Assembly: GCA_938074585.1 (NCBI GenBank)
Contig: CALJEW010000158.1
Coordinates: 1 to 11,143, forward strand
Source: an uncultured Rhodospirillales bacterium
GTDB lineage: Bacteria > Pseudomonadota > Alphaproteobacteria > Rhodospirillales > Casp-alpha2
Direction of reading: 5' to 3'
Length of the DNA stretch: 11,143 nt
Shown: positions 1 to 5,738 of the stretch, one piece after another
Layout: each line of letters begins with the position of its first letter
How positions within the stretch are numbered: the first letter of the stretch is position 1
Made by a program: the position numbers and the translations under genes
The notes under the pieces: model-generated
Databases searched by the model: none
What the model saw: only the letters and a program-made list of their open reading frames with translations
Told to the model about the DNA's origin: nothing

Positions 1-222
1 ATGTGTCATTCGCTTCGGTTTTACTCTGATCAGTTTCGATAGCCGGGCGAGGTGGGTTCTTAAATAGCTTAAGACCTCTGAAACTTCGGCTATTGCATTC
101 CTGCTTGACCAGACAAATTCTTCATTTCACCAGAAACAAACGCAAAGCACTTGCCTGCATTACCAGTACGGCGACTTTCCCCTAATGGGCGTCTGGTATC
201 CAATAGTCTTTGTGTTGAACTC
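1..222. other. Non-coding or decayed stretch, no gene recognised
   Basis: No convincing gene is visible. On the minus strand a frame without a start codon runs open from the globin break to a stop near base 90, and its translation resembles no family I can name. It lies one frame away from the globin fragment, so it is not simply a frameshifted continuation of it. On the plus strand a short open frame ends in a stop just before base 230 and is equally unrecognised. The stretch also holds the nested inverted repeat at 37-95. It may be leftover sequence from an insertion or rearrangement that cut the globin gene. Confidence 0.4.
37..95. repeat. Nested inverted repeat (long imperfect hairpin)
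   Basis: CGATAGCCG (37-45) pairs with CGGCTATTG (87-95), with one G-T wobble. Inside it, GAGGT (49-53) pairs with ACCTC (74-78) and CTTAA (59-63) with TTAAG (69-73), closing a five-base loop ATAGC; GGGTT bulges out on the left arm. The result is a three-stem folded arm of about 59 bases. No poly-T tract follows on either strand, so it is not a standard intrinsic terminator. It could be the end of a mobile element, a recombination site or part of a structured RNA. Confidence 0.5.
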
Positions 223-381
223 CTAGCCTTGGCCCTGTTGGACCATGTCGCCTGAAAATAAGCTTTTTAGGGACGGATCCAATTCGAAACGGCGATTGTA
301 AAATAGTTCTGCGGCTACCTCTTTAATAGGAGGAACATCTTTGAAAGTGGTTTGGGTAAGATTTATCTGCTCAGGAATCAT
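223..381 (-). pseudogene. Truncated bacterial globin (N-terminal third only)
   Basis: The 52-residue product reads like the start of a single-domain bacterial haemoglobin: MIPEQINLTQTTFK, then AAELFYNRRFELDPSLKSLF and SGDMVQQG, which match the first helices of the globin/flavohaemoprotein fold. Family members are normally about 140-150 residues; here a TAG stop comes directly after the GDMxxQG motif, so the helices carrying the haem-binding histidines are gone. The ATG at 381 has a good Shine-Dalgarno AAGGAG at 390-395, eight bases upstream; an upstream in-frame ATG at 408 has none. A possible -10 TATAAC lies at 417-422 on the minus strand. The sequence after the stop does not resume globin in any frame I checked. 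I read it as a gene cut by a rearrangement; a functional 52-residue peptide is less likely. Confidence 0.7.
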
Positions 382-408
382 GAGTTTGGCTCCTTGGCGC
401 CGAAACAT

Positions 409-641
409 TCTACGAAGTTATATGAAATAGACCTAGTCACGTTTTAAAATGTTTTCCACTATAAGGTTAACAAACCGTTTATTATTGTTATTAATAAGGG
501 GGTGAAGACAACTGGAACTCGTTAGGGCTATGTGAGCAAGGGTCATCTAACCTTTTCTATTGAATACGCCTATACCAGCTTGCTTAAACTGAAAACCTTG
601 AACTGGTATTTATTGGGGGAAGCCTATATCAATGAGCAATC
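409..641. promoter_or_regulatory. Intergenic region between globin remnant and deoR-type gene
   Basis: This AT-rich gap should hold the divergent promoters of the globin remnant (minus strand) and of the regulator operon (plus strand). No strong paired -35/-10 could be assigned for the plus side; TTGAAT at 560-565 is a possible -35 with only a poor -10 after it. The gap also contains the inverted repeat at 572-609 and, near its end, the GGGGGAAG ribosome binding sequence at 615-622. Confidence 0.35.
572..609. repeat. Inverted repeat ATACCAG/CTGGTAT, possible operator
   Basis: ATACCAG (572-578) and CTGGTAT (603-609) are perfect 7-base inverted arms whose centres lie 31 bases apart, that is about three helical turns. 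They sit 33-70 bases before the start of the DeoR-family gene, where an autoregulatory operator would be expected. Arms this short can occur by chance in an AT-rich region. Confidence 0.25.
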
Positions 642-652
642 ATGATAGCTAA
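632..652 (+). other. Six-codon upstream reading frame overlapping the regulator start
   Basis: The ATG at 632 encodes MSNHDS and stops with TAA at 650-652, eight bases past the regulator's ATG at 642. GGGGGAAG at 615-622 is spaced about nine bases from this ATG but about twenty from the regulator's own start, which has no Shine-Dalgarno of its own. Either the tiny frame loads ribosomes that restart at 642, or the regulator's true start is affected by a small insertion or deletion. Confidence 0.35.
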
Positions 653-1430
653 TGACCCGCTTAATTTAGACCCAATCTCAACGCGCCAGTCGGATATTAT
701 CGACGATGCCCGTGAAAATGGCCGTGTTGGAGTTGATGCTTTGGCCGTGCGCTTTGATGTGACGCCACAAACTATTCGAAAAGATTTAAATGAGCTGTGT
801 GAGCGCAATCTTTTGCAGCGCGTTCATGGCGGCGCAGTTCTTACGACACGCGTGTCTAATTTAGGCTACGAATCAAGGCGCATGATTGCTTCTGACGAAA
901 AGCGTCAAATCGGAATTAAAGCGGCTTCACTTATCCCGGATGATTGTTCACTTCTCATCAATATTGGAACCACCACGGAACAGGTCGCCAAAGGGCTTAT
1001 GACCAAAAAAGATATTGTTGTGATTACCAATAATATTAATGTTGTTAATACCTTGGCCGGAAACCCACAAGTTGAAGTGATTGTTGCGGGTGGCACGGTA
1101 CGGCATTCTGATGGCGGGGTTGTTGGTGAAACAGCAAGCGATTTTATACGTCAGTTCAAAGTCGATTATGCCGTCATTGGCGTGTCTGCAATCGATGCTG
1201 ATGGCTCTCTGCTTGATTATGATTATCGGGAAGTGAAAGTTGCGCACGCCATCATCGAAAACGCACGCCATACCATTTTGGTTGCGGATAACATGAAGTA
1301 TGAACGTTCTGCTCCCGTTCGGATTGGCCATATTTCACAAATAAATACTTTTGTTACCAACCAATTGCCTTCAAAAGATTTAGTGAGAATTTGCGCCGAA
1401 CATGATGTTGCGATTGAGCTTTCAGAATAA
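642..1430 (+). CDS. DeoR/GlpR-family transcriptional regulator
   Basis: A 262-residue protein of normal length for the DeoR family. Residues about 13-70 form the winged helix-turn-helix, with the hallmark run VTPQTIRKDLNELC and the RVHGGAV wing. Residues about 85-245 are the DeoRC sugar-phosphate sensor domain: GTTTEQVA (109-116) is the phosphate-binding loop, followed by TNNINV (129-134), GGTVR (150-154) and GVSAID (180-185). Members usually repress and are released by a phosphorylated sugar or polyol. It heads a same-strand cluster of SDR, aconitase X subunits and a Gfo/Idh oxidoreductase and is probably its local regulator. The ATG lacks its own ribosome binding site (see 632-652). The effector cannot be read from sequence; the GlpR resemblance does not prove glycerol 3-phosphate. 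Confidence 0.93.
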   Translation: MIANDPLNLDPISTRQSDIIDDARENGRVGVDALAVRFDVTPQTIRKDLNELCERNLLQRVHGGAVLTTRVSNLGYESRRMIASDEKRQIGIKAASLIPDDCSLLINIGTTTEQVAKGLMTKKDIVVITNNINVVNTLAGNPQVEVIVAGGTVRHSDGGVVGETASDFIRQFKVDYAVIGVSAIDADGSLLDYDYREVKVAHAIIENARHTILVADNMKYERSAPVRIGHISQINTFVTNQLPSKDLVRICAEHDVAIELSE

Positions 1431-1464
1431 CGTTGTAGATAAGTTTGAGATTTTAATATTTAAG

Positions 1465-1496
1465 ACAAAGTGGTTTTGCTTTTAAATTGACTTTGT
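1465..1496. repeat. Inverted repeat ACAAAGT/ACTTTGT before the SDR gene
   Basis: ACAAAGT (1465-1471) and ACTTTGT (1490-1496) are perfect 7-base inverted arms in the 85-base gap between the regulator and the SDR gene, ending about 20 bases before the SDR start. The arms differ in sequence from the pair at 572-609. It could be an operator or a weak RNA hairpin with an 18-base loop; chance is possible. Confidence 0.2.
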
Positions 1497-1515
1497 AAAC
1501 TATAGGAAAAGTTGA

Positions 1516-2316
1516 ATGATTGATAATCTTTTTGACGTTAGCGGTAGCATTGTATTGGTTTCTGGCGGTAGTCGGGGCATTGGTGAAAGAATTGCTTTGG
1601 CTTTTGCGGAACGGGGTGCCAATGTGATTATTACAGGCCGGGATCCGAAAACACTTGGGGAGGCAGTTAAACGCATAAATGTTGGAGACGGCACAACGGA
1701 AGGCATTGTATGTGATGTTACCGATACGGCTTCTATAGATGCCTGTGTTGATCAGGTTGTCGAGACATATGGCCACATTGATACATTGGTCAATTGTGCG
1801 GGCGTAAATATCCGTAAACCTGTGCTTGAGTTTTCTGCTGAAGATTTTGATTTCCTTTTAGACATTAACTTGCGCGGCGCGTTTTTGATGTCGCAAAAGG
1901 TTGGCGTGCAGATGATCGAACAAGGCGGCGGAAGCCAAATTAATATTGACTCACTTTCAAGCGATAAAGCCATTGATCAAATTGTTCCCTATTCCATGAG
2001 CAAAGCCGCTATGACGTCGATGTCTCAAGGTTTAGCTTCTGAATGGGGCAAATATGGAGTTCGAGTTAATTCATTAGCACCTGGGTTTATTATGACAGAA
2101 CTAACACGCGGGTTGTGGACACAAGAGCACATGAAATCATGGGGAAAAGTTGTTACTCCACTTCAACGTATGGGCCAGCCGGGTGACTTGATCGGGACCG
2201 CAATCTTTTTAGCATCGCAAGCGTCTGCATTTATTACAGGTCAGGTTATCCGTATTGATGGCGGTATTACGGCAGGTATTCACTGGCCAATTGCCGAAGA
2301 CTTTAAAGTCACCTAA
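1516..2316 (+). CDS. Short-chain dehydrogenase/reductase (SDR)
   Basis: A 266-residue classical SDR that should oxidise a hydroxyl or reduce a ketone using NAD(P). The Rossmann glycine motif is SGGSRGIG (16-23, usually TGxxxGIG). D67 sits in the CDVT motif and NCAG (93-96) replaces the usual NNAG. The catalytic tetrad is N118, S146, Y159 and K163 (YSMSK). The C-terminal FITGQVIRIDGG run is typical of the KduD/gluconate 5-dehydrogenase-like branch. AGGA at 1504-1507, eight bases before the ATG, supports the start. It lies 85 bases after the regulator and 89 before the aconitase X large subunit, so it probably supplies one redox step of the same pathway. The substrate is unknown; polyol or sugar-acid dehydrogenase is a guess from the branch. 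Confidence 0.9.
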   Translation: MIDNLFDVSGSIVLVSGGSRGIGERIALAFAERGANVIITGRDPKTLGEAVKRINVGDGTTEGIVCDVTDTASIDACVDQVVETYGHIDTLVNCAGVNIRKPVLEFSAEDFDFLLDINLRGAFLMSQKVGVQMIEQGGGSQINIDSLSSDKAIDQIVPYSMSKAAMTSMSQGLASEWGKYGVRVNSLAPGFIMTELTRGLWTQEHMKSWGKVVTPLQRMGQPGDLIGTAIFLASQASAFITGQVIRIDGGITAGIHWPIAEDFKVT

Positions 2317-2338
2317 ACATAAGTAAGAAGCGATCAAA

Positions 2339-2371
2339 TGGAATTGGCCACTTTTTTTGTGGCCTATTCCA
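2339..2371 (+). other. Strong stem-loop between SDR and aconitase X genes
   Basis: TGGAATTGGCCAC (2339-2351) pairs with GTGGCCTATTCCA (2359-2371): 13 positions with one T-T mismatch, closing a loop of seven T (2352-2358). The T run is in the loop and what follows the stem is AAATGCATAA, so it is not a standard intrinsic terminator on the plus strand. Lying inside a co-directional cluster, it may be a processing, stability or partial-attenuation element that sets different transcript levels upstream and downstream. Confidence 0.6.
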
Positions 2372-2405
2372 AATGCATAAATGTTTAAGTGTGGGGAGAT
2401 GAATA

Positions 2406-3653
2406 ATGAATTTAAATGACACTGAAAAGGCAATGTTGGCAGGCGAGATGGGAAAAGCACGACAACGTGCAATTATCCAACAAATCCAAGTCGGTGATTT
2501 TTTTGATGCTGTTGATTTTGTCCCCGTTGCTCAAGCCCATATTATGGCGGATACGGAATCTTTGGGTGAATCAGGCGTTTGCTTTTTAGAAAATTTAGCC
2601 AATGAGGCCGAAGTCGATAATCAGGTTTGCATTCCAACCATCACTGACCCACGCGGTGCCGATTTCAATACCTATAAACAAATTAATCATGACCCGGCTT
2701 ATGTAGCCTTAGAAAAGCGGGCGGATCAGGCGTTTCGCGCCCTTGGTGTTTTAATGACCGATACCTGCATTAATTATCAAACAGTTATACCTCCGGTTCG
2801 GGGCGAGCATTTAGCCATGGGCGATACCGGCGTTGTAATTTATTCAAACTCGGTTTTCGGCGCCCGTACCAATTACGAAGGCGGACCTTCTGCCGTAGCG
2901 GCAGCGCTGACGGGGCGGACACCTAGATACGGCTTCCACCTAGACGAAAACCGCCATGGTACTCGATTATTTCAAGTTAAAGAGCAGCCAAAAGACTGGA
3001 GCCAATGGGGTGCTTTGGGAGGTTTCATTGGTCGTGAAATGGGCTCATATTATGAAGTGCCTGTGATTGAAGGAATTGACGTAACACCAAGTTCTGATGA
3101 TCTGAAACACTTTGGTGCAGCCATGGCGAGCTTCGGCTCTACGGCGCTTTTCCACATGGTTGCGATCACACCTGAAGCGCCAACGGTTGAGGCTGTTTTT
3201 GAGGGCACGCCGCCAGCACCACACGTTATTACGGCGGAAGATGTGGACGCCTTTTTTGCCACATATGCGATGGATGATGACGCTTTGGACGTTGTTGTTT
3301 TTGCGGCTCCGCAATTGTCGCTCTATGAGCTTGAGCGGTTAGCTAAACTTTTAAAGGGACAAACAATTCATTCCGATGTTGCTTTGTTGATTGCGACCAA
3401 CCCTGAAAACAAACGAGCGGCAGAGCGCATGGGGCTTGACGATATGATAACAGGTTCGGGTGCTATTTTAATGGAAGGTGTTTGTTTCTATCAAATGCAC
3501 GCACGCGAATTGGGCGAAGCCAATGACTGGACCAGGCTGATGACCAATTCAGCCAAGTTGGTCAATATTATTAGTGGTTATGGGTACGAGCCTGTGTTAT
3601 CTGACATGGAACGCTGTGTTCAATCCGCTATTGCGGGGAGGATTGTTCGATGA
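2406..3653 (+). CDS. Aconitase X catalytic (large) subunit, DUF521 family
   Basis: A 415-residue match to the aconitase X catalytic domain. Family landmarks are TDTCINY with C121, RGEHLAMGD (132-140), the signature YSNSVFGARTNYEGG (146-160), GFH (176-178), and the late cysteine C360 in MEGVC. Characterised members are dehydratases: cis-3-hydroxy-L-proline dehydratase in bacteria and mevalonate 5-phosphate dehydratase in archaea, holding an iron-sulfur cluster. Here the motif I recall as GCPH reads AAPQ (300-303), so one cysteine and a histidine appear to be missing. GGGGAG at 2393-2398 supports the start, and the stop overlaps the small-subunit ATG. It should form a two-chain enzyme with the next gene. 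Family assignment is firm; the substrate is unknown, and the neighbours do not suggest hydroxyproline or isoprenoid metabolism. Confidence 0.9.
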   Translation: MNLNDTEKAMLAGEMGKARQRAIIQQIQVGDFFDAVDFVPVAQAHIMADTESLGESGVCFLENLANEAEVDNQVCIPTITDPRGADFNTYKQINHDPAYVALEKRADQAFRALGVLMTDTCINYQTVIPPVRGEHLAMGDTGVVIYSNSVFGARTNYEGGPSAVAAALTGRTPRYGFHLDENRHGTRLFQVKEQPKDWSQWGALGGFIGREMGSYYEVPVIEGIDVTPSSDDLKHFGAAMASFGSTALFHMVAITPEAPTVEAVFEGTPPAPHVITAEDVDAFFATYAMDDDALDVVVFAAPQLSLYELERLAKLLKGQTIHSDVALLIATNPENKRAAERMGLDDMITGSGAILMEGVCFYQMHARELGEANDWTRLMTNSAKLVNIISGYGYEPVLSDMERCVQSAIAGRIVR

Positions 3654-4063
3654 GGGACTTAATCATAAAAGGCCATTTAGGCATTGGCCCAAAAGCTTCG
3701 GGTGAAGCGTTAGTCGCAACAGATAATTTTAGCGCCCGCTATGATTTGGACCGGATTAAAGGTATTTTTTCTAGGCCAGCGCATAAGCTTTTTAAACAGG
3801 GTTATGTTGGTAAGGTTTTGGTTTTAAACATCGCAAAGGGCGGCGTTGCAACCGCTTGGATGCTGCACGAGATGGCATCACGCGGAATGGCACCTGCGGC
3901 GTTGTTGCTCAACTTCGCTAACCCAATTATTGCCCAAGGTGCTGCCTTTGGTCAGGTCCCGCTGATTGACCGGTTTGACGGTGATATTACAACCATGATC
4001 AAAACCGGTGATCAAGTTGAAGTGAACCCGGCAACGGGTGACGTTATTGTGACGCAAAGCTAA
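3650..4063 (+). CDS. Aconitase X swivel (small) subunit, DUF126 family
   Basis: A 137-residue swivelling domain that closes over the active site of the large subunit. It opens with IIKGHLGIGPKASGEALV, the usual GxxxxPGxAxGxALV start, and ends with APAALLLN, NPIIAQGAA and a final TGDVIV strand. In the characterised enzymes as I remember them, the middle loop is GRGSxxGS and provides a catalytic serine; here it reads AKGGVATA (62-69), with glycine at that place and no serine. The ATG overlaps the large-subunit stop (ATGA), with GGGGAGGA at 3635-3642 seven bases upstream, so equimolar, coupled translation is expected. The loop change together with the altered large-subunit motif points to a separate subfamily with different chemistry or substrate rather than a decayed gene, because the rest is well preserved. 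Confidence 0.88.
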   Translation: MRDLIIKGHLGIGPKASGEALVATDNFSARYDLDRIKGIFSRPAHKLFKQGYVGKVLVLNIAKGGVATAWMLHEMASRGMAPAALLLNFANPIIAQGAAFGQVPLIDRFDGDITTMIKTGDQVEVNPATGDVIVTQS

Positions 4064-4089
4064 GTCCAAACTGAAGGAATATAACCGTT

Positions 4090-5079
4090 ATGAATATGCC
4101 AATTAATGCTGCCATTGTTGGCCTGGGTCGTTGGGGTGAATTGCTTGTATCTTCCGTTGATGACAGCCAAACCATCAAGTTCACCGCTGCTATTACCCGG
4201 ACCCCTTCAAAAGTGAAAGAATTTTGTGCGGCCCGCAATATGTCCTTATCGAGCAATATAGACGATGTTTTGAATGATGACACCATTGACGCGATTGTCA
4301 TTGCTACGCCACACAGCCAACATTTCAATCAAATCATGGCGGCAGCGGCTGCGGGCAAGCATGTGTATTGTGAAAAGCCTTGGACGCTGAATGCCGGTGA
4401 AGCCCAAACATCGCTTCGTGCGTTAGCTGATGCGGGTTTGAAAGTAGGCATCGGACATAACCGCCGCTTTGCACCCAATACGCTGGCGATGGAAAAAATA
4501 TTAGACGATGGCGAGCTGGGTACACCTGTTCATATAGATGGGCATTTCCATGCCAATTTAGCACCTGCTGGGGGCGCGTGGCGCGATAGTCGCGCCGAAA
4601 GCCCGGCTGGTGGAATGACGTCCATGGGTATTCATGTGCTGGATATGTTCATTAATTTATTTGGCCGGATCAGCGATGTTCAGGTGCAAAGCAAGCAGGT
4701 GGCAACCCCCATTGATATCGACGATAGCACTTTGGTCCGGATTAACTTCGAGAGTGGATGCACGGGTCATCTTACATCTTTGTCTGCGACCAACATGATG
4801 TGGCGCATTTCGGCTTTTTGTTTGGGTGGGTGGGTTGAAATGCGAGATCAAGACAAGTTGGAAGTCTCATCGGTTGCAGGTGGTAATTATGTGAAAACAT
4901 TTCCAGGATATGATTACCCGGCGCTAGGAACCATACAGGCGGCATTAGAAGCTTTTGCGGGTGATGTTGACGGGGGCAACCTATACCCCATAACACCGGC
5001 TGAAATTGAACATTCTACGGCTGTGCTCGATGCCATCATTCAATCAGCTGAAACTGGAAAGACAATTTCAATTAAGTGA
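4090..5079 (+). CDS. Gfo/Idh/MocA-family oxidoreductase
   Basis: A 329-residue NAD(P)-dependent oxidoreductase of the glucose-fructose oxidoreductase/inositol dehydrogenase family. The N-terminal Rossmann fold carries GLGRWG (11-16), IATPHSQH (71-78) and the conserved EKP (95-97). The C-terminal substrate domain carries GGMTSMGIHVLD (174-185) with the probable catalytic H182; the aspartate often found at residue 178 is a serine here. AAGGA at 4074-4078, eleven bases before the ATG, favours this start over the in-frame ATG at 4096. It follows the aconitase X small subunit by 26 bases and is the last gene of the plus-strand cluster, meeting the minus-strand operon after 17 bases. It probably does a redox step on a sugar, cyclitol or related ring compound; the exact substrate cannot be assigned. 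Confidence 0.9.
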   Translation: MNMPINAAIVGLGRWGELLVSSVDDSQTIKFTAAITRTPSKVKEFCAARNMSLSSNIDDVLNDDTIDAIVIATPHSQHFNQIMAAAAAGKHVYCEKPWTLNAGEAQTSLRALADAGLKVGIGHNRRFAPNTLAMEKILDDGELGTPVHIDGHFHANLAPAGGAWRDSRAESPAGGMTSMGIHVLDMFINLFGRISDVQVQSKQVATPIDIDDSTLVRINFESGCTGHLTSLSATNMMWRISAFCLGGWVEMRDQDKLEVSSVAGGNYVKTFPGYDYPALGTIQAALEAFAGDVDGGNLYPITPAEIEHSTAVLDAIIQSAETGKTISIK

Positions 5080-5096
5080 CATGAGAGCGCCTAACT

Positions 5097-5738
5097 CTAA
5101 TTTAATTCGAGTGGTGGAAGTTTGCGCCACTTATACAAGGTCAATAAGGCGAACGCGGGTGCGCCTATAGAGGCACCAACAACAAACGGCATGAACCAAT
5201 CAAGCCAAGCGACGGCTGCGAATAAATACAAAACGTCGTCGAAATCAAACCCGGCGAAACCGGGGTAGGCGCGGTCGGCGGGGTCGTCGTTGCGCTTGTC
5301 TATTTGCTCAGCAAAATATTCTGCCGCCAAAACGCCAAGCCCACCAGCAATCCCTAAAGCAATAGCCCAGTCGCCCAGTTCTGAGTGGCGTAAGCCAATG
5401 CCGCCAGCAACAAAAAATAAGCTGGTGACCGCAGAATCGCAGAACATATCGAATTTATGGCCCCAAGAGCTGGTCTTCCCACTGACCCGTGCCAGTTCAC
5501 CATCGGCGCGATCTAGAAAGGCAGACAAAACCCAAATCCAGCCGCCCATAATGACCAATTCACGCTCGCCAGTAGCAAAACAATAACACGCCGCCAGTCC
5601 AGAAATTAGCCTTACAAAGGTTAAGTGATTGGGCGTGATTGGTGTATTAGCCAAAGGTCGCACGAAAATAAGGGCCAAGCGATGGGTCCAAGAACGGCCC
5701 AGAACGTATTCGGGTTTATCAGTTTCAGTCTTGGTCAT
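5097..5738 (-). CDS. CDP-alcohol phosphatidyltransferase family enzyme
   Basis: A 213-residue multi-pass inner-membrane enzyme that moves a phosphoalcohol from a CDP-linked donor onto an acceptor alcohol, as in phospholipid head-group synthesis. The complete signature D-x2-DG-x2-AR-x8-G-x3-D-x3-D is present: D76, D79, G80, A83, R84, G93, D97, D101, so it should be active. Its ATG overlaps the hpnK stop (ATGA), and AGGGA lies six bases upstream, making it the last gene of the hopanoid operon. The TPITPNHLTFVRLISGLA segment resembles TPLSANQVTFISMLVGLT of the enzyme at 10318-11058, so the two are related. Neither donor nor acceptor can be deduced; a role in hopanoid or accompanying phospholipid head groups is inference from position. 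No terminator is visible between it and the convergent oxidoreductase gene. Confidence 0.9.
   Translation of the reverse strand: MTKTETDKPEYVLGRSWTHRLALIFVRPLANTPITPNHLTFVRLISGLAACYCFATGERELVIMGGWIWVLSAFLDRADGELARVSGKTSSWGHKFDMFCDSAVTSLFFVAGGIGLRHSELGDWAIALGIAGGLGVLAAEYFAEQIDKRNDDPADRAYPGFAGFDFDDVLYLFAAVAWLDWFMPFVVGASIGAPAFALLTLYKWRKLPPLELN

Noticed and set aside
15..45. GAAAC and CTGAT pieces on the minus strand, reminiscent of a hammerhead ribozyme core
   Set aside because: The pieces are in the wrong order and the CUGANGA consensus is not met.
496..505. AAGGGGGTGA, a near-perfect Shine-Dalgarno sequence on the plus strand
   Set aside because: No usable frame follows: GTG and CTG candidates stop after a few codons and the next ATG is followed at once by TGA.
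948..1331. Long open frame on the minus strand inside the DeoR-family gene
   Set aside because: It lies wholly antisense to a well-supported gene, has no family resemblance and no ribosome binding site evidence; it is a shadow of coding bias.
3112..3342. Plus-strand frame of 76 codons within the aconitase X large-subunit gene
   Set aside because: Arginine- and leucine-rich out-of-frame translation of a conserved coding region with no start signal.
2406..4063. Direct naming of the aconitase X pair as hydroxyproline or phosphomevalonate dehydratase
   Set aside because: No supporting neighbour genes, and residues recalled as catalytic in those enzymes appear to be replaced.
5080..5096. Possible bidirectional terminator between the convergent operons
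   Set aside because: The 17-base gap and adjoining bases contain no stem followed by a T run on either strand.
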